DNA of 64,000 nt, from assembly GCA_019637225.1 (NCBI GenBank), contig JAHBWC010000001.1:62001-126000 (forward strand), read 5' to 3'. This DNA is from Labilithrix sp. (lineage in GTDB: Bacteria > Myxococcota_A > Polyangia > Polyangiales > Polyangiaceae). Both the position numbers and the translations under genes were made by a program. Shown here one piece after another: positions 53,179 to 61,341 of the stretch (its first letter is position 1; the number at the start of each line of letters is the position of its first letter). The notes beneath the pieces were generated by a model. It ran no database searches and was not told the DNA's origin. It was given only the letters and a program-made list of their open reading frames with translations.

Positions 53179-53378
53179 TTTCTCGTTCCTTTCTTCGGGG
53201 CCGGCATTAGCCCGGCCTCGTCTGCCTCGCGATCCATGAGCCGACGGATCCATTCCGTGAGCGTGCATCGCGCGATGTGAGCCATCTCATGGGCTCGCTC
53301 TAGCTCCGCTGCCGAGACCGGAACACGAATGCTCCGGTCTCGATCAACGGGGCCCTTCTCTCGTCCGCGTCCAGCCAT
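53175..53378 (-). CDS. Ribbon-helix-helix-like DNA-binding protein
   Basis: 67 residues. Strand RSIRVPVSAAE then two helices (LERAHEMAHIARCTLTEWIR, RLMDREADEA) fit an Arc/MetJ-type fold. ATGA overlap with the next gene. A perfect 22-bp palindrome covers the bases immediately upstream of its start, so it likely represses its own operon including the integrase. Confidence 0.7.
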   Translation of the reverse strand: MAGRGREKGPVDRDRSIRVPVSAAELERAHEMAHIARCTLTEWIRRLMDREADEAGLMPAPKKGTRK

Positions 53379-53380
53379 AG

Positions 53381-53402
53381 GATCATCTTGTACAAGATGA
53401 TC
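53381..53402. promoter_or_regulatory. Perfect 22-bp palindromic operator
   Basis: Half-site GATCATCTTGT followed directly by its reverse complement, 3 bases upstream of the ribbon-helix-helix gene start. It would overlap the promoter or ribosome-binding region of the leftward int operon. Confidence 0.75.
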
Positions 53403-53411
53403 GTAACGAGG

Positions 53412-53750
53412 TCAAATCGGGCGTGCGAGACTCAGCGCAAGTCGCTCCGCGGTCGTCCGGAGCGCGTGGCGGTCCTCGTCAGACATCGCCGCGAAGTGAG
53501 CATCCCTCTCGTGGGGGAGCCCACCTTGGCAAATCTGTTGCGCTAGCTCCGCCAGCAAGGCGCGCTCCTCGTCCGTGGCGTGGTCTCGGGGACGGTCGAG
53601 AAACAAGCCCAGAGTTTTCGTCGATTCGGAGTCCGTGACTCCACGTTCGATGAAGTCGGCGAGCATGTCTCGCAACCGTTCGCGACGAGTCGCGCGGATC
53701 GAATTTTCGCGGTGCTCCGCGTGAGTCGGCTCAGTCTCCTCGTCACTCAT
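53412..53750 (-). CDS. Hypothetical prophage protein
   Basis: 112 residues from ATG 53750 (AAGGGG region upstream; ATG 53798 is possible). Charged and helical (RRERLRDMLADFIERGV, ERALLAELAQQICQGGL, AERLALSLARPI). A -10-like TATTAT lies near 53805-53810 on the minus strand. No recognised domain. Confidence 0.55.
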   Translation of the reverse strand: MSDEETEPTHAEHRENSIRATRRERLRDMLADFIERGVTDSESTKTLGLFLDRPRDHATDEERALLAELAQQICQGGLPHERDAHFAAMSDEDRHALRTTAERLALSLARPI

Positions 53751-53928
53751 GCCGCTCTGTCCCCTTGTTCGCATCGGACGGCGAATCGTCCGAGTCATGA
53801 ATGCATAATAGCAATTCGTGCCGCGCGCGCAAGGCGACCAATCGCCCTGTCCGCGGGCGCATTCTTGATTGCCGCGTCAAAGATTACGCGGTTTCAATCA
53901 GACTATGTCATACCGAAACATCATATCC

Positions 53929-53968
53929 CGTCAGTGAGCGTCAGAGGCCGTCAGAGGCCGTCAGAACG
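53929..53968 (+). repeat. Four 10-bp tandem repeats
   Basis: CGTCAGTGAG, CGTCAGAGGC, CGTCAGAGGC, CGTCAGAACG in a row: CGTCAG once per helical turn. They lie in the AT-rich control region between the leftward int operon and the rightward early genes, so phage regulator (or excisionase) sites are plausible. Confidence 0.6.
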
Positions 53969-54058
53969 TGGAATCCGTGTGGATGCATTTGATCTGGACA
54001 CCAAGAACTGTTGAGGGTGAGAGCGTCCAGATCGGGCGCACTCGGACGAGGAGCACCC

Positions 54059-54250
54059 ATGCAGCGACAGGTACCGGCCACATCGATCTACGCAGACGTC
54101 CCCCGCAAGCGCCTCTACCGCTGGTGTCGCGAGGGCCGAATCCCAGGCGCCACGAAGATCGGACGTACGTGGTTCGTGTGTGCGACGCCTGAGCCCGACG
54201 CGGGAGTCACCGCGTGGTTGGCCTCGTTTGGCTACCGGGGGGCGGTATGA
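54059..54250 (+). CDS. Excisionase-like helix-turn-helix protein
   Basis: 63 residues from ATG 54059 (GAGGAG 9 bases upstream). MerR-like winged HTH: SIYADVPRKRLYRWCREGRI with IPGATKIGRTWFV, the pattern of phage excisionases/HTH_17 proteins. Starts the rightward early operon; its stop overlaps the next ATG (ATGA). Probably binds near att or controls early transcription. Confidence 0.7.
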   Translation: MQRQVPATSIYADVPRKRLYRWCREGRIPGATKIGRTWFVCATPEPDAGVTAWLASFGYRGAV

Positions 54251-54633
54251 TCGGCCTTGACCGGATCCTTGCCCTCGCGGCGGAGCACGACGCGCGCCTT
54301 GCCGAGGCCGATCGCTATGGCAAGTGGATGACTCGCGACCAGATCGCCGCATCGATCGGCGAACGCGCCATGAACCGCGTTGTCGATCGGCTCCTCGCAC
54401 GGCCGGTCGCCCGCGGCGGACGCGGCCTCGAATTCGACGTGAGGCCGATCCTGCAGGGCCTCGGTCGCGGCGAATGGATCCGCGTCGCCTCTTTGACGCC
54501 GGCTCAGCGCGCGATCCTTGCCGAGCGGGGCATCGAGCCGTTCGACGTCCCGTGGCCGACTCGGTTCGCGCCGTACGTTGGCGCGCTCGACGTTGCCGAG
54601 GGCGAACCGGGCAAGCTTGATCATGCGGAATAA
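54247..54633 (+). CDS. Hypothetical early phage protein
   Basis: 128 residues, ATG overlapping the previous stop. Helical N terminus with a possible HTH (MTRDQIAASIGERAMNRVVD) and a compact C-terminal part (GLEFDVRPILQGLGRGEWIR). Probably DNA-binding; no family recognised. Confidence 0.6.
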   Translation: MIGLDRILALAAEHDARLAEADRYGKWMTRDQIAASIGERAMNRVVDRLLARPVARGGRGLEFDVRPILQGLGRGEWIRVASLTPAQRAILAERGIEPFDVPWPTRFAPYVGALDVAEGEPGKLDHAE

Positions 54634-54639
54634 ATAGTC

Positions 54640-54879
54640 ATGACGAAACCGTCAGAACGTGAGGCCGTATGGCCCGAGACGCAGGCGAAGGGTGTCCGAC
54701 TCGACGCCAGCGAGTCAGAGCGATGCCGCGCCATCGAGCGCGCGATCGGCGAGCACGAAGCGGCGCGGCGCGCCGGTGTCGGTCGAGAGGCATTCGTCCG
54801 TGCGTGCGCAAACCTCGGCATGTACGGCGCGACGCGGATCGCGATCCGCGCCTACCTCCACCGCGAGACGTGCGCATGA
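54640..54879 (+). CDS. Small early phage protein
   Basis: 79 residues, helical (SERCRAIERAIGEHEAARR, GREAFVRACANLGMYGATR). Similar in build to small plasmid/phage HTH proteins. ATGA overlap with the next short gene. Confidence 0.5.
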   Translation: MTKPSEREAVWPETQAKGVRLDASESERCRAIERAIGEHEAARRAGVGREAFVRACANLGMYGATRIAIRAYLHRETCA

Positions 54880-54968
54880 GTACGATCCGCCCCCCGCGAC
54901 CGCGTCCGCCGACTCCACCGCGACCTACCCCGCCGCGTCCGCCGCGATGCCCTGGGGTCAGCCAATGA
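54876..54968 (+). CDS. 30-residue Pro/Arg-rich coupled ORF
   Basis: ATG overlaps the previous stop (ATGA) and its own TGA overlaps the next ATG (ATGA). The product is MSTIRPPRPRP followed by TP/RP repeats. The double overlap supports translation; it may serve mainly to pass ribosomes to the next gene. Confidence 0.4.
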   Translation: MSTIRPPRPRPPTPPRPTPPRPPRCPGVSQ

Positions 54969-55345
54969 TCGCCGCAAAGGATCGTCGGGCCGTCTACTGC
55001 CTCGACCGAGCCGCAGGTCATTACGTCATCGTCGAGATCATCGCGTGGCGAGACGACGGTGCTGCCATGGTCGTCGGACGCGGCGGGAACCTCGTCCCGG
55101 CGACTGAGCACTCTCAGTACGTCGGGCACATCTTCTCTTTTCCAGGCGGTGGCCGACTCGCCGAGCACGAAGCGTGGTTCCGCCGACAACTAGGTCTCGC
55201 CTCTGACGCTCCGCTGTACCGTCGACCCACGCATCACACCGTTGGATTCGGTGTCTCGCGACCGACGATCCCCGCCGAGCCTGCCGGCGGCCCTCCCGTC
55301 GAAGAGGTCGCCGCCATTCCGCCCGATCCTGCCGGTAGCGACTGA
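54965..55345 (+). CDS. Hypothetical early phage protein
   Basis: 126 residues. Beta-rich middle (AGHYVIVEIIAWRDDGAAMV, HIFSFPGGGRL), then a Pro-rich tail. No family recognised. Overlaps the RepA-like gene start by one base (TGATG). Confidence 0.55.
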   Translation: MIAAKDRRAVYCLDRAAGHYVIVEIIAWRDDGAAMVVGRGGNLVPATEHSQYVGHIFSFPGGGRLAEHEAWFRRQLGLASDAPLYRRPTHHTVGFGVSRPTIPAEPAGGPPVEEVAAIPPDPAGSD

Positions 55346-56367
55346 TGCCGCGTGCCGCCGTCCCTCCGCCGTTCGACGTCGTCGACGCGGCGGGGATCGC
55401 CGAACCGCTACCGCCCGTGCCGTACGTCATTCCGGCGCTCGGCTTCGCGCGCTCGTCCGCGCCGAACATGATCGCCGGCTATGGCTACAGCCGGAAGACG
55501 CTGGCACTACAGGACGCGGCCCTTGCCGTCGCGACGGGCGGGCTCGTGTGGGGCCGCTACCCGTGCGAACAGACGACCGTGCTTCACGTCGACTACGAGC
55601 AAGGCTCTTACCTCTCGCGCAAGCGGTATCAACGGCTCGCCCATGCTCGCGGCGTCGATCTCGCGGCCCTTGGCGACCGTCTACGATTCACGACGTCGCC
55701 GCGCATCTATCTCGACGGCGACAAGGCGGAAGACGCCTACAGCCGGCTTCTCGACGGTGTCGGCTTCGCCTTCGTCGACTCCCTCAAAGCCGCGACGCCG
55801 GCGACTGAGGAGAACAACTCCGCGGTCCGCGTCCCGCTCGACATGCTCCTCCGCGTGAGCGAGAAGACCGGGACGTGCATCGTCGTCGTGCACCATGCGC
55901 GCAAGCCGAGCCGGGACGACGTCGGCGGCGCAAAGGCCATCCTCCGCGGCTCCTCGGCGATCTTCGACGCGTGCTCTAGCGTGCTCACGTTCTCGTCGGA
56001 CGCGGGCGAGGCAACCGACGTCCAACAGCCCAAGCAACGCTGGACGGGCAAGGGATTGGAAGCGGTGCGCCTCGACTCTGAGGACACGGACGACGGCAGA
56101 GGACTCCGCGTCGTCGTCCGCGACGTCGACGGCACGGCCATCCCGCCGTGGCAGGACGCGATCCGTGGTCAGATCGTCGCGATTGTGGCAAAGACCCCTG
56201 GACTCAGCAAAACAGCGATCTACGCGAACGTTTTAGGCAACGCGAAACGTCGGGCAGAGGCGATGGCATCGTTGATTGCCGACGGGACGATCACCTACAC
56301 GGGGGGCAAGGCCCGGCTGGCCGCTGCGAATGACTCTTCGCCCCTATTCGGCGGAGGGAATGAGTAG
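55345..56367 (+). CDS. RecA-like replication ATPase (RepA/AAA_25 type)
   Basis: 340 residues. ATP-binding loop AGYGYSRKT (about 44-52) is a variant Walker A in which the Gly before Lys is Arg; Walker B FAFVDSL; sensor-like VVVHHARKPSRDD and GSSAIFDACSSVLTF. C-terminal winged-helix-like part (TPGLSKTAIYANVLGN, SLIADGTITYTGGKARL). Resembles hexameric helicases of the RSF1010 RepA/AAA_25 group found in phages and plasmids. Likely helicase loader or helicase for phage replication; the repeats right after it may be the origin. Confidence 0.75.
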   Translation: MPRAAVPPPFDVVDAAGIAEPLPPVPYVIPALGFARSSAPNMIAGYGYSRKTLALQDAALAVATGGLVWGRYPCEQTTVLHVDYEQGSYLSRKRYQRLAHARGVDLAALGDRLRFTTSPRIYLDGDKAEDAYSRLLDGVGFAFVDSLKAATPATEENNSAVRVPLDMLLRVSEKTGTCIVVVHHARKPSRDDVGGAKAILRGSSAIFDACSSVLTFSSDAGEATDVQQPKQRWTGKGLEAVRLDSEDTDDGRGLRVVVRDVDGTAIPPWQDAIRGQIVAIVAKTPGLSKTAIYANVLGNAKRRAEAMASLIADGTITYTGGKARLAAANDSSPLFGGGNE

Positions 56368-56480
56368 GGAATGGCCGGGAATGGGAAAATATTCCCTCAC
56401 CGTTCCCCGTAAATTCCCGCACATTCCCATCGCCGGAATATTCCCAAATTCCCCCTCCTTATAGGGGGGAATGGGAATGG
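56356..56480. repeat. Cluster of GGGAAT/ATTCCC repeats, possible replication origin
   Basis: At least ten copies of GGGAAT or its complement ATTCCC (some as TTCCCC) in 125 bases, including near-palindromes GGGAAAATATTCCC and GGAATATTCC. AT-rich against the surroundings. Position at the 3' end of the RepA-like gene suggests an origin or iteron array. Confidence 0.6.
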
Positions 56481-56488
56481 TTAGCGAG

Positions 56489-56725
56489 TCAGAACACGCG
56501 CGGGAAGGGCGGCGGTGATGTCTTGGGCGCGTCGGGATCTGGAATCGCACGATCGATCGTCTCTACCGTAAAGAAGACGACAACAACCACCGCTAGGACG
56601 GACACGACGGCCACGCTGGCGCGCGTGACGAAGTGGTCCGCGACGCGAGGAAACTGCCGCAAGGCGAGCGTCGCGAGCCTCACGACAACATATGACGCGA
56701 TGATGATCGTCAGGTTCGGGAACAT
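56489..56725 (-). CDS. Small membrane protein of prophage
   Basis: 78 residues from ATG 56725. Two membrane helices (LTIIIASYVVVRLATLAL; ASVAVVSVLAVVVVVFFTV) and a Pro-rich tail. It lies on the opposite strand to its neighbours, as expected for a moron or lysogenic-conversion gene. Function unknown. Confidence 0.55.
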   Translation of the reverse strand: MFPNLTIIIASYVVVRLATLALRQFPRVADHFVTRASVAVVSVLAVVVVVFFTVETIDRAIPDPDAPKTSPPPFPRVF

Positions 56726-56757
56726 GACTCGCAACGTTAGCGAGTGAGAATGAATAC

Positions 56758-56919
56758 GTGAAATATGCAGCAACACGCGACCGCGACGTTCGACTCGAGG
56801 TCGAACGGATTCGCGATCTCCTTAGGCCGCTAGGCGGCCGCGATCGGCGATTCATCGAGGACGAGCTGGCAAAGGTATTCCCCGGCTGGTTCGCCGAATG
56901 GCGCCCCGGCCTGCGTTAG
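56758..56919 (+). CDS. 53-residue hypothetical protein
   Basis: GTG 56758 to TAG 56919: charged, helical (RDVRLEVERIRDLLRPLGGR, FIEDELAKVFPGWFAEW). Composition is protein-like and the frame fits the gap between the membrane protein and the terminase genes. Start not backed by a strong ribosome-binding site. Confidence 0.4.
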   Translation: MKYAATRDRDVRLEVERIRDLLRPLGGRDRRFIEDELAKVFPGWFAEWRPGLR

Positions 56920-57238
56920 CCGGCCCTGCCTACCGGCCCCTGCCTAACCAGCCCGCTCCGCGCCCCCCGCGGCCAAACCCCGGACCGGGGCCCACGTGAG
57001 GCCCGAATCCCCCGCGAAATAGCGGCCTGGATTTGCCTACCTAACGAATCTCCCGAATTTCACGATTCGGAACAGCGCCCGCCCGTCTCCCCGAAGGAAC
57101 GGTGTTTAGGTGTGTCAAGACAAATCGACTATCCCGGTCGGAAAGGCCGAAAACGCGACGGTAGGAGAGACTCCCTCCCGATCGCGAGCAGTCACGCGTC
57201 CTTCCACGATTCCTTCCCTCATGTCTACAGGTACCCAC
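56920..57238. other. Gap before terminase genes, possible packaging site
   Basis: 319 bases with C-rich tracts, several CCTACC/CCTAAC-like elements and an inverted pair CGAAT...ATTCG near 57048-57068. No gene seen. Its place directly before the terminase small subunit makes a cos/pac site possible, without direct evidence. Confidence 0.35.
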
Positions 57239-57832
57239 ATGTCAGAACGTCGCCCGCGCGATCCATCTCTCCTCCGCTCCGCCCACGGCACGAACCGTGA
57301 CGCGCTCCTCGTCGTCGAGCGTCCGCCGCTGGACGAAATCGAGCCCCCGAACGCGGAACGAACGGAGTCCGCGTTGGCGTCCAAGGCGGCCCGTGGACGG
57401 CCTTTCGAGCCCGGTAACGCGGCTGCCAAGGGCCGCCGTCCAAAGCTCGCCAGAATGCCGGACAGCGCCGCCACGGCGCATCCACGGTGGCAGCGATACG
57501 AGCGCCAGGCGCGCCGGTACGTGACTCGCCGATGCCGTGAGCTGGCCGTGGAGACGGGTGTGGCGTCGCTCGGGGCCGGCCCTAGCGCCATGCTGGCCGC
57601 TGCCGGGCTCGCCCGCGCGGCGAGCCTCGCTCTTTACGAGGTCGCGAGTGAGACGCTGGACGGCCGCACGTTCGCCGAGGCGGCCGCCCTCGGCGACAAG
57701 GCCCGACAGAGTGAGCTGACGGCCGTTGCCCTCGCCGAGCGCGAGGCCAAGGCCCGACCTCGAGACGACGGGTCGGACTCTATCCGGGCCCGGCTAGAGC
57801 ACCTCCGCGCCGGCGCCCCGACCACCGCGTAG
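57239..57832 (+). CDS. Probable terminase small subunit
   Basis: 197 residues from ATG 57239 (AGG 8 bases upstream; ATG 57221 possible). N-terminal basic region with RGRPFEPGNAAAKGRRP, a GxPFxxGNxxxxGRP-type motif seen in DUF5681/terminase small subunits, then helices (LGAGPSAMLAAAGLARAASL, AALGDKARQSELTAVALAE). Directly upstream of the large subunit. Binds phage DNA ends to start packaging. The family call rests on motif and position. Confidence 0.6.
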   Translation: MSERRPRDPSLLRSAHGTNRDALLVVERPPLDEIEPPNAERTESALASKAARGRPFEPGNAAAKGRRPKLARMPDSAATAHPRWQRYERQARRYVTRRCRELAVETGVASLGAGPSAMLAAAGLARAASLALYEVASETLDGRTFAEAAALGDKARQSELTAVALAEREAKARPRDDGSDSIRARLEHLRAGAPTTA

Positions 57833-57889
57833 GCCGCGCGGCCGACAGCCATCCCGACCGGGACAGCTCGAGCCCGATCCCCCTCCCCC

Positions 57890-57911
57890 CGGCCTCGGCG
57901 CGCCGAGGCCG
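57890..57911. terminator. GC palindrome before large terminase gene
   Basis: Perfect 22-bp palindrome (half CGGCCTCGGCG) followed 13 bases later by a T6 run. Could be an attenuating terminator or an RNA element between the terminase genes; the offset T run weakens a terminator call. Confidence 0.4.
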
Positions 57912-57940
57912 CTTCACGCCCACTTTTTTGGATTGAAATA

Positions 57941-59545
57941 TTGCATCACCACGGCTTTCGCGACCCCACCGAATTTGAATTCGCATATCTGATTCCAAAA
58001 GGCCTAGCTCCCCGACTCACGCTGCCGGTGTGGAGCGCAGCGACGAAGGCGGATTACGGCCAGCCGCTGACGCCGGACGAGCTCGACCTGTATCGGCGCA
58101 TTTCCGGCGGCGTCGATCCCGCGCCGAATGGGCACGATCGGATCCTCAATGTGTTCGGCCGCCGTGGCGGCAAGAGCGAGTGCGTCGCGCGGTGTCTGCT
58201 GTTCGAGGCGCTTTGCGTTCCGCACGGAGATTTCCTCGCGCCTGGCCAGCTCGGCACACTCGCGATTCTCAGCCCCGACCGCGCGGTGTCCTGCGAAATC
58301 TACAATTACGTGCTCGGCATGGTGCGGGGTATCCCCGACCTCAAAAAGTATGTTGAGAAGATCCGCGACTCTCACAACGATCGCGCCGTCCAGTTCAAGA
58401 CTGGTATTGAGGTCCGCATTCTTACGGCCTCGACGACGAGCGTACGCGGTCCGACCTACGTGGGTGTCACCCTCGATGAATTGGCGTTTTGGAACCACTC
58501 CGGCGTCGACGCCGACGGTGAGGTGCTGGACGCCGTTAGCCCCGGCCTCATGGTCTCGACGGCGGCGCCGATGCGACGCCTTTGGGCGATCACGAGTGCG
58601 AACATCAAGCGCGGCCTCGCATGGGAGATTTTCGAGGCCGGACACGGCAAGGCGGACTCCACATGGGCCGTGCGCACGGCGCCGACACTCCTCCTACGCC
58701 CCGACCTGACAGAAGCGCAGATCGATCGCGAGTGTGAGGGACGCCCGGCAAAGAAGCTCAGGGAGTATTGCTGTCAGTTCGGCTCGGCGTCGTCTGAGTC
58801 ATTCTTCGATGCGGCGACACTCGCGGCGTGCGTCGACGCGGATCGCGGCCCCGAGCTTCCACCGCGTCGGAACGGTGCGCGCTACCACGTTGCGATCGAT
58901 GCAGGCTTCGCCGTCGACTCCACGGCTATCGCGGTCGTCGAGAGCCGCGGTGTCTTCCCGCCGGGGACGCTCCCCGGTCCTGCGGCTGAGCGCGTACGCG
59001 AAACCTCTGTCGTCTACACGCGCGCATGGCCGGCGAAGTCCCTCTCACCGCAAGAGATCGTGGGTGCAATCGCCGCGGTTGCACGTCACTTCGGGGTCAC
59101 GACGATTACCGGGGATCAGCACTCCGCGCCGATCCTCGCCGAAATGTTCTCCAAGGGACACAACATCTCGCTGAAACAGCGGTCATGGCATGCCGGTAGC
59201 GCGCCCGACTCGAAAGCGCAGAAGTTCGAGCGGACGCGACAGGAAATGGTCAAGGGTGCCTTCCGGCTCCCTTCCGATCCGGCCGTCCTCGCGAGCCTCG
59301 GCGTCGTGAGCGCCGAGCCGACATCTGACGGTGGCCAGCGAATCGAGAAGACGAAGGGAGACGACCTCGCATGCGCGATCGTCCTCGCGGCTTTCGAGGC
59401 GATGTGTTGGGTCAGCTCAGACGGCAAGGTCAGCCCCCGCGCACCTCACGTCGCCGAACACGAGCTGACACCGTGGGAGCGCGCCGCCCGCGTCGACGCC
59501 GATCTGGCGCCGTTCTACGCCGTGCATGGGGCCGGCTTCTACTAG
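57941..59545 (+). CDS. Phage terminase large subunit
   Basis: 534 residues from TTG 57941. ATPase domain: Walker A GRRGGKSE (73-80), Walker B GVTLDELAFW about 174-183, coupling motif AITSAN. Nuclease domain: AIDAGFAVDST, GDQHSAPIL and KGDDLACAIVLAA supply the acidic metal ligands of the RNase H-like fold. Packages DNA into preformed heads. Complete by motif content. No portal or capsid gene follows directly, which is unusual. Confidence 0.92.
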   Translation: MHHHGFRDPTEFEFAYLIPKGLAPRLTLPVWSAATKADYGQPLTPDELDLYRRISGGVDPAPNGHDRILNVFGRRGGKSECVARCLLFEALCVPHGDFLAPGQLGTLAILSPDRAVSCEIYNYVLGMVRGIPDLKKYVEKIRDSHNDRAVQFKTGIEVRILTASTTSVRGPTYVGVTLDELAFWNHSGVDADGEVLDAVSPGLMVSTAAPMRRLWAITSANIKRGLAWEIFEAGHGKADSTWAVRTAPTLLLRPDLTEAQIDRECEGRPAKKLREYCCQFGSASSESFFDAATLAACVDADRGPELPPRRNGARYHVAIDAGFAVDSTAIAVVESRGVFPPGTLPGPAAERVRETSVVYTRAWPAKSLSPQEIVGAIAAVARHFGVTTITGDQHSAPILAEMFSKGHNISLKQRSWHAGSAPDSKAQKFERTRQEMVKGAFRLPSDPAVLASLGVVSAEPTSDGGQRIEKTKGDDLACAIVLAAFEAMCWVSSDGKVSPRAPHVAEHELTPWERAARVDADLAPFYAVHGAGFY

Positions 59546-59614
59546 CCGTCGTAGAAGTGGCCGTCTGACGACCACTTGGGCGGCTCGGGCAATATCCGAC
59601 TAGCAGGATATTAG

Positions 59615-59815
59615 ATGCCGCGCCGACGACGAAGCCAACTCTACTCGCGCGTGCTCGCGATCCTCGCCGAGCGCGCCCCCGACCTCACAATCCACCAACG
59701 TGCGCAGCTTGCGCGCGCGTGCATGGCCGCAGGGCTCGCCGTGTCGACCGACGCGGGCGACGTTCTGCTTATTACGCCGGACCTACTCCGGCAGGTGACT
59801 CCTCATGGCAGCTAA
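59615..59815 (+). CDS. Small phage protein
   Basis: 66 residues, AGGA 9 bases before ATG. Helical (YSRVLAILAERAPDL, QRAQLARACMAAGL) then DVLLITPDLL. Overlaps the next gene by 11 bases. No family recognised. Confidence 0.55.
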   Translation: MPRRRRSQLYSRVLAILAERAPDLTIHQRAQLARACMAAGLAVSTDAGDVLLITPDLLRQVTPHGS

Positions 59816-60614
59816 CGACACCGTTGTTCTCTCTCGCGATCTTCGCCGTCGTCTTCCCCACGCGACCGAGCGGGAGATCACCGCATTAGTCGAATACGTC
59901 CACACCTACGGATTCTTTGAGCGTGTTCGTTGGCGCGACAGCGCCGCGCCGCAGCTCGAATATCACCCCGATCTGTTCGCTATCGCGCCACGGCTGTTCC
60001 CGTGCCCCGTCGTGCCCGACGACGCATCGCCCGGCGCGCGCCTTACCGTCGCCGAGCAGGTAGCGCGATGGCTCGACGGGTCGATCGTGATCCCGACGAA
60101 ATCGCCCACCGCGATTGACGCCACGCCCACGCGCCCCCCGACAGAGGCCGAACAGAAGTGTCTCGACGCCGAAGCGCTTGCGCACGTCCTCGCCGCGGCG
60201 GAGGCCGCATACCTCGCCGCATACCAGGGCGCGAACACCGCGGACGCCGAACGATCGGCGAATGCAGCCTTTGACGCCGTCGTCCGCTCGCATGCGCACG
60301 CGCAACATGAGCGCGAGCACGCTGCGGCGGAAGCTGCAGCCCTCGCCGCGAACGAGACGACGAATAGGGCGCTGGACGCACGACGCGAGGAGATCATGCA
60401 GACTCTCACCGGCGATCTGCAGACTCGCGCGCTCGAACGGCTCGACGGCGAACGCGACGCAATGAACGCGGCCGGGCTCGCGGCTAGTAAGCAGCGACGC
60501 GCGGAGTTCCTCCGGCGACGCGACGAGATCGACCACGCTGTAGCGGCGCCGAGCAAGATTGACGAGGCCGCGGAGATGTATCGACGGGTCGCGCACCTGG
60601 AAGGGATGCTCTGA
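59805..60614 (+). CDS. Ala-rich coiled-coil phage protein
   Basis: 269 residues. Residues 1-80 are globular (VVLSRDLRRRLPHATEREI, YGFFERVRWRDSA); 110-265 are a long Ala/Glu/Arg helix (AHVLAAAEAAYLAAYQGA, HEREHAAAEAAALAAN). Could be a scaffold or a tail chaperone. Overlaps the next gene (TGATG). Confidence 0.6.
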   Translation: MAANDTVVLSRDLRRRLPHATEREITALVEYVHTYGFFERVRWRDSAAPQLEYHPDLFAIAPRLFPCPVVPDDASPGARLTVAEQVARWLDGSIVIPTKSPTAIDATPTRPPTEAEQKCLDAEALAHVLAAAEAAYLAAYQGANTADAERSANAAFDAVVRSHAHAQHEREHAAAEAAALAANETTNRALDARREEIMQTLTGDLQTRALERLDGERDAMNAAGLAASKQRRAEFLRRRDEIDHAVAAPSKIDEAAEMYRRVAHLEGML

Positions 60615-61087
60615 TGACGACGTCTGACGACATTGTGCAGCTCGACGCGAAGATCGCCGCCGCACGCGAGCACGAAGGAGACATCGCGCGCGACATCCTC
60701 GGTCACACGCTCCACCGCAACGGATACACCGAAGAGGCGCCGCACCTCGACTACGCGACGGCGCTTGATCTCCACGATCGCGCGCTCGCGCATCTTCGCG
60801 GGCTCGAGCAGAAGCGCACGGCACTTCAGAAGCGGATCGACGACGAGGCGCGCCTGCATCGCGAGCTTGTCGCGAACACGGCGAAGCCCGAGATCGCGCG
60901 ACGCGAGGCGGCCGCCCTCGCTGCATTTGAGGCCGCGTTCAGCGTGCTCGCCGACTGCATGACCTACCGCCGCGAGCATCATCATCTGACGACGGGCACA
61001 TACGCGACGCTCGACGACAACGCGAGGCAGGGCATCCGCGCCATGGCGAAGCGCTACGGCTTTGAGATGCGGAAGGTGGCGACGTGA
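60614..61087 (+). CDS. Helical phage structural/accessory protein
   Basis: 157 residues, almost all helix (VQLDAKIAAAREHEGDIARD, LRGLEQKRTALQKRIDDEA). GTGA overlap with the next gene. No family recognised; context is tail module. Confidence 0.55.
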   Translation: MTTSDDIVQLDAKIAAAREHEGDIARDILGHTLHRNGYTEEAPHLDYATALDLHDRALAHLRGLEQKRTALQKRIDDEARLHRELVANTAKPEIARREAAALAAFEAAFSVLADCMTYRREHHHLTTGTYATLDDNARQGIRAMAKRYGFEMRKVAT

Positions 61088-61341
61088 AGCCCCGTTGCCT
61101 TGCCGTTCCGCTCGAGAAGGCTCCGGAGCTCAAGGTTGACGTCACGTTCATCCCCCCGGTTATCCCCGGCGCAAACCTCAACCTCGAGTTTTGTTGCAAG
61201 GCCCCGCCGATCGAGATCCCGCCGATTCCGGTTCCGATCCCGCCCGTCGCGCTGACGGCGGCGACACCATTCCTCAAGAATGCGGTCGCGGCGCTCAATG
61301 AGTACCTGAACAAGCTTCAACTCAAGTGTCCGCTCGAATGA
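61084..61341 (+). CDS. Small Pro-rich phage tail-module protein
   Basis: 85 residues from GTG 61084. Beta/Pro-rich (KVDVTFIPPVIPGANLNLE, PPIEIPPIPVPIPPVAL) and a helix at the end. Overlaps the baseplate gene (ATGA). Unknown function. Confidence 0.55.
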   Translation: MKPRCLAVPLEKAPELKVDVTFIPPVIPGANLNLEFCCKAPPIEIPPIPVPIPPVALTAATPFLKNAVAALNEYLNKLQLKCPLE

